From positions 2,542,001 through 2,606,000 of the forward strand of contig JAVLRN010000007.1 in assembly GCA_032821775.1 (NCBI GenBank): a DNA stretch of 64,000 nt, read 5' to 3'. Below, piece after piece: positions 47,031 to 58,438 of the stretch (position 1 is the stretch's first letter; the number at the start of each line of letters is the position of its first letter). Both the position numbers and the translations under genes were made by a program. This stretch comes from Sanguinoderma infundibulare. Its lineage: Eukaryota; Basidiomycota; Agaricomycetes; Polyporales; Polyporaceae. The notes under the pieces are model-generated. The model was not told the DNA's origin. It made no database searches and was given only the letters and a program-made list of their open reading frames with translations.

Positions 47031-47917
47031 GGCTGCCGTGGGCAATGATGAGCCCGGGGGGTGAACACAGTCGGCAAAAGAGCAGGGGACCTGGCGGAGG
47101 GTTGGAGGAAAATTCGCAAGCGACGAGGGCGAAAACTTGTGCTTTCCAAATGCGGCGTCATGACGCTCATCCTTGTCCGGCGCTTAGACAAACTGTCTAT
47201 CGTTTGTATGCATTCCTCGACAATATTCTTCGCGCGTTCGCCCAGCACTAGAGCTCCCTTCATATGACCCCTTCTTTGCCTTACTGCGATCCAGACACCA
47301 GCGCTCCAAGGTTGAAAGCGTCTGCAAACCGCGTATTGACCTTGCCGATGGAGGAAGCCTGAGAATTCAGGTGGTGCAGAAACCTTGGATTCTTTCGCCA
47401 AGTACTGGTTGTGTGCATGTGAGTCATTGTTCTTGAATGTATAGGCGAGCTTGGCGCGGATTCTGTGTGGAGCAAGCCTCCCTTACCGCTCCGCCTCCCC
47501 ATCCCGCCAACCGTTCATAGTGCACTGTTACGTCTTCCCACGTCGTGATCGTGTTTGAGTTGATGCTTGGGCACCTTGAGCGGCATCACGGCCCATGTTT
47601 GGTTGCGATGTATGCTGCGATTACGCAGTACGACACAGTCGGGCCATTCATGTTCCCGACACAATGGCACGCATGAGGCACTGCGATCGTATGTGCCGAG
47701 AGAACGTTCAGCTCTTGTTCCACACGTGCACACCCATTTCCGACTAATCTGATCATCGCCGCCGAGAACCATGGCAGTTCTTGAGTGACGCTGCGGCTGT
47801 CTCCAGATTTAGGGTCCCTTCACGCCACCATGGGTATATATAAACCCCCTCCTGAGTTCATCATTCCAACAAGACATCTTCTCTCTCTACCTCGCAGACC
47901 TCTCTACGTCGACAACG
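47031..47917. other. Divergent promoter region, midasin and CBM12/DM9 gene
   Basis: About 890 bases lie between start codons. The right end carries a strong TATA box and C/T leader for the plus-strand gene. The midasin side has no TATA box, as expected for a ribosome-biogenesis gene. No additional exon is supported. Confidence 0.5.
47835..47844 (+). promoter_or_regulatory. TATA box of CBM12/DM9 gene
   Basis: TATATATAAA lies 74 bases before the ATG. The leader contains TCTTCTCTCTCTACCTCGC, a pyrimidine tract typical of highly expressed fungal genes. Confidence 0.65.
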
Positions 47918-49372
47918 ATGACTGCTTGCTGGGAGCCCGGAACTTACTACGGCCCTGGTTCCGTCGTTGAATTTGAGGGTCAGTCTACCGTCGACCTCGT
48001 CTCACTTGGACACACACACTCATCGCTGGTGATCGCTTCCAGGCCATAAGTACAAAATCATCCAGCCCCACAATTCCCAGGTTAGTCCAAAAGCACACAT
48101 CTGTGTGTACCGAACTCATCGTTTTGAGCACGACAGAGCGATTGGGCACCTACCGTCACCCCGGCCCTCTGGGGTCGTCTTCCCGATGACTACTGCCACG
48201 AGGAGCACCACCGGGAGGAGCACCGCCAGGACAGTGGCTACAACCCTAGCTACGGTCAACAGGGAGGGTCGACCTACGAGAAGCAAGAGCAATCTGTCAC
48301 TATTCACGAGGAGGAGCGCAAGCACGGCTGGGATGCCCTCAGCGATGAGCGGAAGAAGCAGATCGAGGTGCTCCACCCTTCCCGATCCCCCCGTCGTTGC
48401 GTTCATACTGCTCACATTGCTTCAGATCGGTGGTGGTCTCCTCGCCGGTGCTGCCGCCCTCGGCGCCGGGTTCTTCGCGTGGAATGAGCACAAGAAGAGC
48501 GAGGAGGAGGTAAGTTCGGCATTCGGTCCTTAGACAGACCTATGTATGTCTCAGCGGGCTTACGACGCTCTTGGCACGACGTAGAAAAAGCAACACGCTT
48601 GGGACATCCAGAATTGGCTGTCTCAGAGCGAGCAACGCACTCGCGACTTCTACGCCGGCCGCGTTGCTGGCCCCGTAACTTGGGTCCTGGTTGAGGGCAA
48701 GAACATCCCCACTGAATACGCCATCATCGGCGGCGAGGAGCATGGCCAGCCCCACTATATCTGCCGTGGCTGGCACGAGGTGAGCCGGAACTTCGACATC
48801 CGCGAAAAGCTGTGACCTCACCCCTCTTGGTTCAGGGAAGTCTCCGTAAGTATTACGCTGCCCCTTCTCCCAAGCCCTCTTAGCTCTTCACTATCTGATC
48901 TCATCTCCGTCACGTTTGCGATCCAGAGATTGGCAAGGCCTGCTCTATCTTCCAGAAGGGCGGTGTCGTTGGATATGCACACAAGGAACACCATGTGAGT
49001 ACCTAGGGCGTATACCTAGACCTTTGGGTCGATGCTAAGACTTTCTCCTGCACCAGCTCGGAAAGTTCGAGGTCCTCATGGGCGACAAGCGTGCGGTCCG
49101 CTGGGTTGAGTACCACGGTCGTTGCGAGCTCGACAAGCTCCCGGGTCGCCCTGTTGAGGGCGGTCGCGAGGCCGATGGCTCCCCGTTGTTCATTGCCCAG
49201 GCGCACCACAACAACGCGATTGTTCCCGGCAAGTGCGGTCCCAAGCTCCCCGGTGCGTTCGTTCCCTACGCCAACGACGAGAAGGAGCACAAGGTTCGTT
49301 GCTTCACTATACAACGTTCTTCTGGTGCTAATCTGCCAATCGCAGGAATACCGCATCCTCTGTTACGCTTGA
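47918..49372 (+). CDS. CBM5/12 carbohydrate-binding module fused to DM9 (DUF3421) repeats
   Basis: Nine exons: 47918-47978, 48043-48080, 48137-48367, 48426-48509, 48585-48779, 48836-48845 (10 nt), 48927-48994, 49057-49293 and 49346-49372. They give 316 aa with closed phases. Residues 1-50 (CWEPGTYYGPGSVVEFEGHK ... DWAPTVTPALWGRL) match a CBM5/12 chitin-type module. A Gln/His/Glu-rich linker follows, then a Gly/Ala hydrophobic segment of about 19 residues starting IGGGLLAGAAALGAG. From about residue 140 there are DM9-type repeats: GPVTWVLVEGKNIPTEYAI, GGEEHGQPHYICRGWHE, and GKFEVLMGDKRAVRWVEYHG in the next exon. DM9 proteins are mannose-binding lectins in animals. There is no N-terminal signal peptide. 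Role: probably binding of cell-wall glycan or defence, by inference. Confidence 0.85.
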
Positions 49373-49534
49373 GCGGTACGCTCGCCACTTCGAGATGGAC
49401 CTGTAAGATACAGATGTTTGGATGTAGTCGCTGTCCGCGATGTGAATAGCAACCGTAAATGTACATTGGTTTTGAACTTCTAGATCTCCTATCGCCGATC
49501 AGTTCTTGCTGGTATGCGAACGTTCAAATATACA

Positions 49535-51019
49535 TCAAGCTCTTTCCTTTATCAAATTGCTCTGAATGACCGAGAGCCCAGCGTAGATCAGATCCAACCT
49601 CGGCGTAGGCACCCCTTTCGCCCTCGCCCTTCTCAGCACACCTCCAACGATCGCTTCGACTTCCATCGGTCGCCCGTAGTCCAGATCGACGAGCATCGAT
49701 GGGCGGAATACAGACTTCGGGTTTTCGTGCGCAATTATGTGGTCGATCACCGAGTCGGAAAGCTCCTCCTCCACTGCCGGGGACGGTGAGAGGGACGCTC
49801 GTGCAACGGTGAGCACCTCCGCCATGATGTCCTTGAGCGCCTGACGCGAAGACTCGAGTGCGAGCACGTCCCCGACGTGTGCCCGCGCAAGGGTGCAGAT
49901 GGTCGAGAACGACGCGTTCCTATCAAGGCAACTGCGTGAGCGATACGGTCGCGTATGCGTGCCTGATCCAAGCCAAGACTCCTTCTCCCATTCAGTCGGA
50001 CAAGGTTGCGAAGTTTGAACCTTACCAGAGCACCTTGCGCCACCGCGCGACGTTGACGTCTGGGGCAGCTTCGACGACGGACCCTGCAGATCGGAACAGC
50101 TCGACGAGCTCGTCGAGCGACTTCGTGGCCACGTCTTCGCTGAAGGTCGCAGACGGGGAACTGGGGCGGTGGTAGCCCAGCACGAGCCGTTCGTTCCCGC
50201 GTTGCTGCACGACCTTCTGCCCGCCATCACGGTTCACGGCGGTGGTGTCGACCCAGCAGCAGCCGGAGAGGACGACGGGGTGCGTTCGGGGAGCGCGGAT
50301 CGCGCTGAGCGCTTCGAGAAGGTCGTCCTCGATCCCGATGCCGTTCTGGAGCAGGACGAAGGTCGAGGTCGTGGGGCGATCTGGGCTGAGGCTGGCGAGG
50401 TGGGAGATGAGCGGGGCGAGCAACGTGGGGGTGGTCGTGACCTCGGGGACGGATTTGGTCGCGCAGATGACGTACGCGTACGTGCGGTCGGCAGCTTCTT
50501 CGACCGTGCGGACGACTAGAAGGCAAGACGGAGTCTGTGTCAGTCTCGAGGGCTATCATCTAGGACTCGGGGAGATGAGGACTGGGTCCATTGCGGGGTG
50601 AACGCACCGCGGTGTGGCTTCCACGCGCTGTGGGCTCCAAATCTGTCGGAGTCGAAGTCGAGGCCGTGGTCTGTTGTAATGAAGTGCCGGCCTCAGCTGA
50701 GGTGTTCACGAGCACCGTGTCTAGCATGATGAAGACAACCTTGTATGGCGTTGTGGTTCGATCTTTCCGATATGGCGTTAGCGTCGCCCTTGCGCCTCCC
50801 GCGACAGAATCTTGTGCGACCTCACTGACCTGCAGACGGCAGTTAAGCGAACCTTGCCCGTCTTGTCCAGGGCGAACGCATAGAGCGCGCCGATCGCTTT
50901 GAAGGGAGCGATGGAAGCCACGTTTGAGCCAGCTGTTGCGGAGGTTTATTCAGGAGACTAATATCTCTCTCACCGCCAAAGCCGACTGCGCATACGTCGA
51001 TGGGTTCGCCGGTAGACAT
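49535..51019 (-). CDS. 2-dehydropantoate 2-reductase (ketopantoate reductase)
   Basis: Six exons (51019-50974, 50896-50830, 23-nt 50762-50740, 50691-50608, 50515-50026, 49919-49535) give 364 aa with closed phases. The NADPH Rossmann motif G13-F-G15-A-I-G18 is assembled across the first intron. VICATKSVPEV and LLQNGIGIE are the usual substrate-domain approach. K234 in RWRKVLWNASF is the catalytic Lys. MLVDLDYGRPMEVEAI is the C-terminal family signature. It reduces ketopantoate to pantoate, a step toward pantothenate and coenzyme A. Length agrees with fungal Pan5-type enzymes. An upstream in-frame ATG at 51112 would add 31 residues but spoils the compact N-terminus, so 51019 was preferred. Confidence 0.92.
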
Positions 51020-51501
51020 CCCGAAGAATAGCTTCGACCAATCCCAACAATGTCCTGGAGCTCGGTGGTACAGTGACCGAAGTACTTGTGTTTCAAGAAC
51101 GTTAACGTCCACTCGGATCGATTGAGCGTCACCAAAACCCCATCCTAGGGTCTCAGCTGGTTTCAGCTACGCGGATGTGTGGACCATGGAGAAATGCTTG
51201 AAAGCCGAGACCTGCAGCAAAGGAATTTACGCGGACGCGATCATGTCGTCGGCGGACGGTATCGAACGACTGAGTCGACCAACCCCTATGTAATGGGATT
51301 GCTTCTTGAACGTTTAATGACAGACCCTCCATCCGCGAACACGTTCCGAGTCACCAGTCCTCTACCTCGCCACACCTCACCTTCAGCAAGGCCTTCTATG
51401 GAAGCTTTTAATAAAAAGCACAAGGTCCTGGTTTTCTGGCTCAAACAGGACGATAACTGCTATGTAAACGCTCCTTGATCGCTTCAGGTACTGAACCATT
51501 C
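51020..51501. other. Gap between two minus-strand genes
   Basis: This is the promoter of the reductase and the 3' flank of the orphan gene. A 99-codon plus-strand frame (51179-51478) has no motif and is judged spurious. Confidence 0.45.
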
Positions 51502-52140
51502 CTAGAGGCCGTCCCCGTGTCGAGCTAAAGTTTTCTGGTGACTTGGGATGGCGTTCAAGTGGCGCGAGATAACTTCGAGGAGCTGAAGAACGTTGACCCC
51601 AGCCTTATAACCATGTGCCTGCGCCGTCCCATTCGCAGTCGAGATGAACACATCCGCATCAGAGCCGAGTCGTGGGCGACGGTCATCTCCAGGGTCAAAC
51701 CCTACGCAATTGTGGAAGTTATTGTGATTGAGCGTCAGAACCTTCTGATTCGACCGGCCACCTAGACAAGGGGGTCGAAAAGCTCCCAAAATACGAGAAT
51801 ATGCGCATCGACGGGGTTCGCCTTCCTAGATCCATAATACACAATACCGGGAGTGCTGACGCGTAGGCGTTTCAACAACGAAGCCGCCGCGTGCTTCCTT
51901 ATTTCGGTTGCGTGTACCCATAGCTCAAATGTAGCACTGGCAAAAGATCCGAGCCGGAGCAAAGCCTGTAAGCGTAGCCTGAATGCATGTATATAAGTTG
52001 TTGCAAGGTATCAGGATGCCTGGCCAACGGCGCAAGGTCCAGAAGAGACTACTTACAAACTCGAGATGCATGTCGCTGAGCGCATCATATTGTGCACTGA
52101 ACTGCTGCGCAGGTGGTGATGTAGTCTGCATCGGATTCAT
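51502..52140 (-). CDS. Orphan small protein, 3 exons
   Basis: Exons 52140-52057, 51965-51795 and 51744-51502 give 165 aa. The introns have GTAAGT and GTATTT donors, TTACAG and AATCAG acceptors, and zero phase at both junctions. The product begins MNPMQTTSPPAQQFSAQYDA. A helical, Leu/Ala/Arg-rich middle follows (GSFASATFELWVHATEIRKH), then a hydrophilic C-terminal exon with GSDADVFISTANGTAQAHGY and LLEVISRHLNAIP. I recognise no domain. No signal peptide or membrane helix is seen. Clean splicing over three exons argues for a real gene. It could be lineage-specific or a fragment of a larger family. Confidence 0.5.
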
Positions 52141-52625
52141 GTGGGTGGCTGAAACGCACTGATAGTGTTGTTACGAGAATTTAAAAGTCGGCGTTCATGG
52201 TACAATGCATAGACAGTTGCTCTGAACGGTGGATTGAGAGAGGAGGGCCCGGGAGGCAAGTCGGGCTGCTAGCGACCACCGGCCTTAGCGAAGTGGCTGA
52301 GGCACCCTCGATGGGAATCACACTGTCGAGTGGCGATGTGAAGGGCCCCAGAATGGGCGCCTGTCTGAAGTGATTTGGGCGAGAATCTGGCGCAGTGAGT
52401 CCGAGTCTCGTCCAGTCTCTGCATCAGCCTCTGCAACGACGACCATCATCACGCCCTGTCTCTCCTTTGGCCCGCTTCCTTACGACTTTGCTTGTCTGTC
52501 GTTGCGCTCTCTGCAGGTCAACACCCCTTCTCTCGCCCCAGACGACTGGCTTTGACGTCTACGCTGGATCGTCGTTGATTCAACCATACCCTCTGTCGCA
52601 GCCACGTCCTTAACCTGACAGCGCC
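52141..52625. promoter_or_regulatory. Divergent promoter region of orphan and AVL9 genes
   Basis: The bases before 52626 are a long C/T-rich leader (about 52395-52620). No TATA box near the plus-strand start. No exon is supported. Confidence 0.4.
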
Positions 52626-55600
52626 ATGTCTTCTGCCTTCGACCACACCCCAGAGCCTTCTCCGCTCAACTCTCGCTTTCTCGTCGAACCAGAATCCGAC
52701 GACGACCACCTGGACGAGCCACACTTGTCCGACGGTGATACAGCGTCTGCTCGCTCCATTGCGCTCTCCTCCCCGCCACGCTCCCCTCGCGATTCAACCT
52801 CTCTTGGTGTCTCAAAACCAGACGAGCCAGCTATCACTCCTGTAACCCTCGTCCGCCAAAGCCTCTCCTTTGCCGGTCTTTCCAAGCGGAATACGGCCGG
52901 CACTGATGCCAGTTCGCCTATCTCGGATTTGGACGGAGACGACAGGAGCTTTTTTGCTCGCAAGTACGAAGAAGGCGAATCTCCTCTTTCCAGCGTTGCC
53001 CCATCCATGCATGAACTCGATAAGCCACTCTCAACCCCATTGCCCCCATCATTACCCCCCTCGGCCTCCTTCTCGGTCTCATCAACACGACAGTCTTTGA
53101 CAGTCACGAGTGACAGAGAGAGCGTCGCATCCTTTGGCTCAGCGTCCACATCCTATTCCAAGAAGGCCCGGCCAGAATCTCTCATCGTTCAGGTCACCAA
53201 GGGGCCACTCGTGTTGGGCATTGCTTTGGTGGATTTCAACCATCTGGTGTGTTCCGTATCTTTATCTTTCATCACTCCCTTCTTAACATTCCTGCCGTAT
53301 CGTATTCTTTCGTGGCCGTAGGTTGGCCCTAAGATAGAGTTTTCGAGGGGTGACATTTTCGAGGACGAGGAGATTGCCAAGATTCTTCCTTTCCTTGCCC
53401 TTCCTGACGGCGCCCACCTTGTAAGTCGTGGCGTCTGCACTATACAATCAGAAGCCGTTCCAATGACAACCAATAGACTACGGAAGACTACTCGTACTTC
53501 CATTTGGTCCCATCAACCCCGAACCCGACCACAGTCTTCGGTATCTCGTAAGCTTCTCTCCTTCTCTCACCAACTTTGCTCGTCCGTATATGAAGGGCCC
53601 CTTGCAGATGTAATCGGCAGATTAGCTCTGCTGAGCTGCTCGTCAAGGGTGCAGACGTCACTAGGTCAACTGTCCAGAAGGCAGTTGTTGTCCTTGCGTC
53701 CAAACCTGTCTTTGGGCCGATTCGGTACGGTATCAGTTGCTCTGTGTTTGGGCTAGTACTGATACACAGCAATGCAGCGACCGGTTGGGCGTCGTCACAC
53801 GAACACTGTTCTCGCAGCGCGATTTCACTGACGCGAGCATACTCGATGACTTCCACTCATCACTAGAGCCATCGCTACGTGGTCAAATGACCGAAAGCGG
53901 CTTGTACATGGGTAAGGCAACAATGGCTTGCGTATCCGTGTTTGTTTTGCTCACTAAATGGTTGTTGTATGCAGGCACCAGTCTTCGGGAATTGGTTCAC
54001 AACTTCCGTCAACGGACACTCGTACTAGTTAAAGCACTTATGTTGCAGAAGAGGGTATGCCGATCATCTAAGCACATTACTGCGCGTGCAACTGAGCAAT
54101 TCATCTCCAGATTATGTTCTTTGGTCACCCAGTTGAGCGCCTATGTACATACCAATACTCCTTGGTTACGCTTATTCCCGGTATGCTCTCCAACTAGCCA
54201 TTGTCGAAACAAGCCTGATTTTATTTTTTCGCGCAGGTCTTCTTCACAACTTGGACGATTGTGGCTCTCCGCCATTGGCCCATCGCGCCACCACCCTCAC
54301 AAGACCGAATTCGCTCAAAACCTCTGATCCGAAGAGCATGCTGGCTTACATGGGACTTCCTCTCGACCTATTCGGCAAGGTGCGCATATATATGCTACCT
54401 CCATGGTTACATTTGTCTAATTCGATCTCCCCAGGATTCGTTCTTCCAACCATACCTGCCATTACAGCAGCTGGACATGCTCAGGGATACTGGATGTTGG
54501 CTCTGTGGGAGTACCAACTCGATCGTCACGCAGCAGAAAGAAATTGATCTGGTGGTGAACGTGAGTCCTTTGCACCTACTACTCCAGTTGTGTCTCATGA
54601 GGCTGCTCAAATAGATCGAGACCGGTGCAATCGAGTTCCTCAATCCCAACGTCGAGCGGATGGTCGCATTGACACCCGCTGACCGCAAGTGGATGGACGA
54701 GATCGTGAAGGATGTTAACGACGGGTATACTGCGGACTCGGACATCAGCACGAGTATGCAGTAAGTCCGACACGAATTCGCCCTGACTTCGGCTACTTGA
54801 AACTGATGATCACGCAGCTTCAAGGGGAGCGATGATTACCTCCGCCAGAAGTTCGAGGAATACATCTTTGGGGCTTTGTCGTCAGTAAAGTACGCCTCGT
54901 TCTTGGCGAAAGGGCAGGGCAATGGCGTTGTCATCGCGGATGGTTCGGGAGACCCCAACTCGCAGCAGGACTTCAACATGCTCTGGATCCAGGAGTTCAA
55001 GAAGTCGCATGCGTATGAGGTGTGGGAGCGTGTCACCGATCCTCTGCTGTTTGACCTCGTCGAGGCGAGGTAAGTCATTCGATATAATGTTCCGCCCACA
55101 CGCTTTCTCACCCTTACGACCTCTAGGCATCCATGTAGCGAGAAGCCGTCTGTCGTCTCCGACATTGGCTTGCGTCTCTCAGAGGGCATCCAGGACCTCA
55201 AGCTCGACCAGCAGCTCGCACCGACACGAGAAGCGATCTCGCGCACGTTCGCCGCGGGCTCGTCCAACTTCTTCAGCGCCGTCGCAGGTGTGCGCGAGCG
55301 CTGGATAACGCGAAGCGCCTCGGGCGACGCCACCCTCACCCAGGTCACCACGCGCTCGCCCCCACTCAGGCTCTCCCCCGAAGTCGTCCGGAGTAACACC
55401 GTCGACGTGCCCCCGACGACCCCGACGACGAAGCGCGGCCTGCGCCCACTGAGCATCGTCGGCGCCCAGGCCGCGCTCGCGCAGCAGCAGCAGCCGCCAT
55501 CGCCGCCGCCGGCAGTGCCGTCGACGTTCAGCTCGTGGGGCGCGTCCGTAGGGTCGTTCTTCGCCCAGCGCGCGGGCCGGCTGTCGGTGTCGTCGACGAC

Positions 55601-55919
55601 GTCGCGCCCGCCGAGCGTGTCGTCGCTGTCGAGGGGGCCGTCGCCGGTGCCGCCCGTCCCGAGCGATAAGCAGACGCCGCCGATTCCGAAGGAGACGCCG
55701 CCGATCCCGAAGGACGTGCCGCCGGTGCCGGTGGACGAGGCGGCGCTGGAGGCGAAGAATTTGGACGAGGTGCATGTGCATATGCAGAAGAACGGGGTGG
55801 AGGTGCACGAGGACGCGGGCTCGGACTCGGTGGCGGCGAAGGACTCGGACGTGGTGTCGACGAAGGACTCGGATGCAGTGTCGACGATATCCTCTGGGGA
55901 GATGGGGTTCGCCATGTGA
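52626..55919 (+). CDS. AVL9: AVL9-type DENN-domain protein of late secretion
   Basis: Twelve exons: 52626-53246, 53322-53420, 53477-53547, 53608-53724, 53778-53911, 53975-54054, 54111-54180, 54237-54379, 54435-54560, 54615-54760, 54818-55069 and 55127-55919. They give 883 aa with closed phases. A Ser/Pro-rich N-terminus of about 180 residues precedes the Avl9/DENN core: LIVQVTKGPLVLGIALVDFN, VGPKIEFSRGD, LPFLALPDGAHL, TEDYSYFHLVP, then GLYMGTSLRELVHNFRQRTL, FFGHPVERLCTYQYSLVTLI and GCWLCGSTNSIV. The C-terminal 260 residues are low-complexity, with TPPIPKETPPIPKDVPPVP repeats and an acidic end. Avl9 is needed for Golgi-to-plasma-membrane vesicle exit in yeast. DENN proteins regulate Rab GTPases. 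The family call is strong; the exact Rab partner is unknown. Confidence 0.88.
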
Positions 55920-56144
55920 GACTTCAAGGACCGGGATGGACTGCGGGGACTCGGGCGATGTGGAGTTGACGGGGTTGGGACGGTTGGTGCGTACGTTGCG
56001 AATGTTTTTTCACGCTTGTCGCCGGGGTCATGTCGTTCATGTTCAGTTCTGGCATTAGTCGATAAATTATTACGCAAGTCTATGTCGTCAGTGCAATATA
56101 CATTAGAGCATTTATGAAGGTTTTGAGATGCCGGAGTGCGATGT

Positions 56145-56212
56145 TGATCGGGGAGGTTTCGGGTGCGGTGGGTGCTGATCGGGGGAGGGCGTCGGTTCGG
56201 GTGCGGTGGGTG
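56145..56212. repeat. Two-copy GC-rich direct repeat
   Basis: Copy 1 (56145-56174) and copy 2 (56176-56212) share TGATCGGGG at the start and TTCGGGTGCGGTGGGTG at the end. Copy 2 has a few extra bases in the middle. It is probably a local duplication in non-coding DNA. Confidence 0.7.
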
Positions 56213-56447
56213 ATATCAGTTCAGGTTAGCTTCGTACAACTTGCAACCTCCGCGTTTTAGGTATGTGCCGGTATGTGCGTCTTGGTGCCGCGTATGAAAA
56301 TTTACCGGTGATTGGTATGTGTTCCACAGGGGGTCGTCAAGGCCGGTCTTCGAAGCTTTTGTGCTGGCACGATGTGGTCTTCTTGGTGGGTTTAGCTGGC
56401 CTCCTTAAGAAACTGGAGCTATGCTAGACGATCTACGACCGCTCTAA

Positions 56448-56455
56448 TATATAAA
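56448..56455 (+). promoter_or_regulatory. TATA box of P450 gene
   Basis: TATATAAA lies 53 bases before the start codon, a short but usable distance in fungi. Confidence 0.55.
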
Positions 56456-56507
56456 CGTCTGAGAATAGGACGTTGTCCAGAACGAAGCACTCCCTCGTAC
56501 CCATAGT

Positions 56508-58438
56508 ATGGCGTGGCTTCAAAGCATTGCATTGTCCCTCTACCTCTTTGTCGGATTCGTGGTTTTCGTCTGGTTCCCTCGACCATTTCGTAATCGTCCT
56601 CGACGCATCACTCTTCCACCCGGACCACCCGGCCTTCCTCTGATAGGAAACCTTTTGGATTATCCAAAGGTTTTGCCATGGCTCAGGTTCAAAGATATGA
56701 GTCGAAAGTATGGTACGCATCTGCGTTGTTCACTTGAGGTGCTGTATCCCCTTCTGACGGCATCTGGCTTTAGGGAACATCATCTCTCTCAAAGCCTTAG
56801 GCTTTCAGTTCATCGTTTTGAACGACTTCCAGGCTGCCGTAGACCTTTTGGAGCGACGGTTTTCGATATACTCGTCCAGGCCTGCAACTCGGTTGTTTAA
56901 GCTGTGCGTCCATTTTCGTTGGATTTTTTTCTGGAGCCTGACGCGCTCTAGGTCTGGATGGGAGTGGAGTTTCGCACTGATGCCCTACGGTCCATGGTGG
57001 CGGCAGCATAGGCGCGCGTTTTGGCAGCATTTCCACCCTGGAGTCGTGGGCAAGTACAACGCTCGCCAAGAGGAAAGCGCGCGCGAGCTGCTATCGAGGC
57101 TGCTTAGGACTCCCAGGGACTTTGCCGGGCACATTGAATAGTACGCCACCTCCACATGAGTAACCTCTGATAGCTTGCTAACTCTCATGCTTAGCTCCAT
57201 CGGCAAGACAATGATACAGACATGCTACGGTCTACCTGTAGCTTGGGAAGGTGACAAGTACATGGAATCCTTCAAAGCTGCGGCCTCCACTCTCGACTTC
57301 ATCGCGGCTGGTTCATACGTGCTGTTGGATGTCTTCCCCATACTTGCGCGCATTCCGACGTGGTTACCTGGTACGAATGCACTGCGGCGTCTCGAACGTG
57401 CGCGCGAAGTCGTAGCCACCGTGCGAGAGATGCCGTGGGCCGACTTCAAAGAAGCAATGGTGGTGGGTCCGCTCCGCACGCTCGATGGCCCTCGTGACTT
57501 GCTATCTTGTACTGACATCTTCGATGGTAGAACACCGCTGATGTCAAGAGCAGCGTTGCAGGAGCAATATTGGAAGAGCTCTCTAATTCCGCCCACGATC
57601 CCGCGTCGAGCGAAGAAGTCGGGAAAAACGTTACCGCACTCGCATACTTTGGTGAGTTCTGCCCATTTTCGTCCATGGGAAGAATGCGTGACGAAAGTCT
57701 GTGCCATCAGCGGCCCTAGACACGGTGAGCCTCCGATTTTCTTCCGACTGAAGCCGAGCTGAACGAATGACCTTCTCCAGACACATTCCATGCTTACTGC
57801 GTTCGTGTTCGTGATGTCGCTCTATCCTGATGTACAAGCCAAAGCGCAAACGGAGCTCGATGGTGTCGTCGGACGAGCGAGGCTCCCGGGAATCGCGGAC
57901 ATGGAATCGCTTCCGTATATCAATGCGATTGTAAAGGAAGTACTCCGGTGGCATGCAGCCACGCCGCTCTCTGTTGCCCACGTCACCACAGCAGACGACG
58001 ACTACAATGGGTACTTCATTCCCAAAGGCTCCGTTGTCGTCCCTAACACTTGGTGCGATGACTTTCCTTGGTATCAGTCTGTGACAATCTGAATACCGGA
58101 CCTCAGGGCTTTCCTACATGACCCAGAGGTGTATCCTGATCCAGACACATTCATCCCGGAACGTTTCTTGAAGGATGGAAAGCTCGCACCCCACCCGAGG
58201 GACCCGGTAACTGCTGCGTTTGGATATGGCAGACGGTATGTCCGGCTCTTCACTCGTTGACGTGACACAATCGTGAATCCGGCTTCGTAGCATATGCCCA
58301 GGCAGACATTATGCAGCTACTGCGCTATTCATCTACATCGCGTCTATCTTGCATACCTTCGACATCACGCCACCGGTGGACGAACACGGAAAGCCGATTT
58401 CGATCCAGCCACGGTGGACTTCAGAGCCCGTGTCGTGA
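56508..58438 (+). CDS. Cytochrome P450 monooxygenase (basidiomycete microsomal type)
   Basis: Nine exons: 56508-56712, 56774-56903, 56952-57140, 57195-57462, 57531-57651, 14-nt 57711-57724, 57781-58052, 58107-58235 and 58291-58438. They give 491 aa with closed phases. An N-terminal membrane anchor and a PPGPPGLPLIGN hinge are present. GWEWSFALMPYGPWWRQHRR is the C-helix. The oxygen-binding I-helix AALDTT is completed by the micro-exon. KEVLRW gives the ExxR Glu and Arg. PERF and FGYGRRICPGRH with Cys445 bind heme. Similar fungal enzymes hydroxylate terpenoids or aromatics, but the substrate cannot be told. The C-terminus is about 25 residues shorter than usual: a TGA falls where relatives continue 'SHPxPF', and HPPTF appears just downstream in another frame. 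Either a frameshift truncates it or a final intron (GTGAGC at 58435) was missed. Confidence 0.85.

Larger units (their letters stand above)
55920..56507. other. Intergenic stretch with short direct repeat
   Basis: This gap holds the AVL9 3' UTR and P450 promoter. It contains a GC-rich direct duplication (entered separately) and a TATA box near the right end. Confidence 0.5.

Noticed and set aside
48116..48821. Minus-strand frames across the CBM12/DM9 gene
   Set aside because: They are antisense to well-phased exons and lack motifs.
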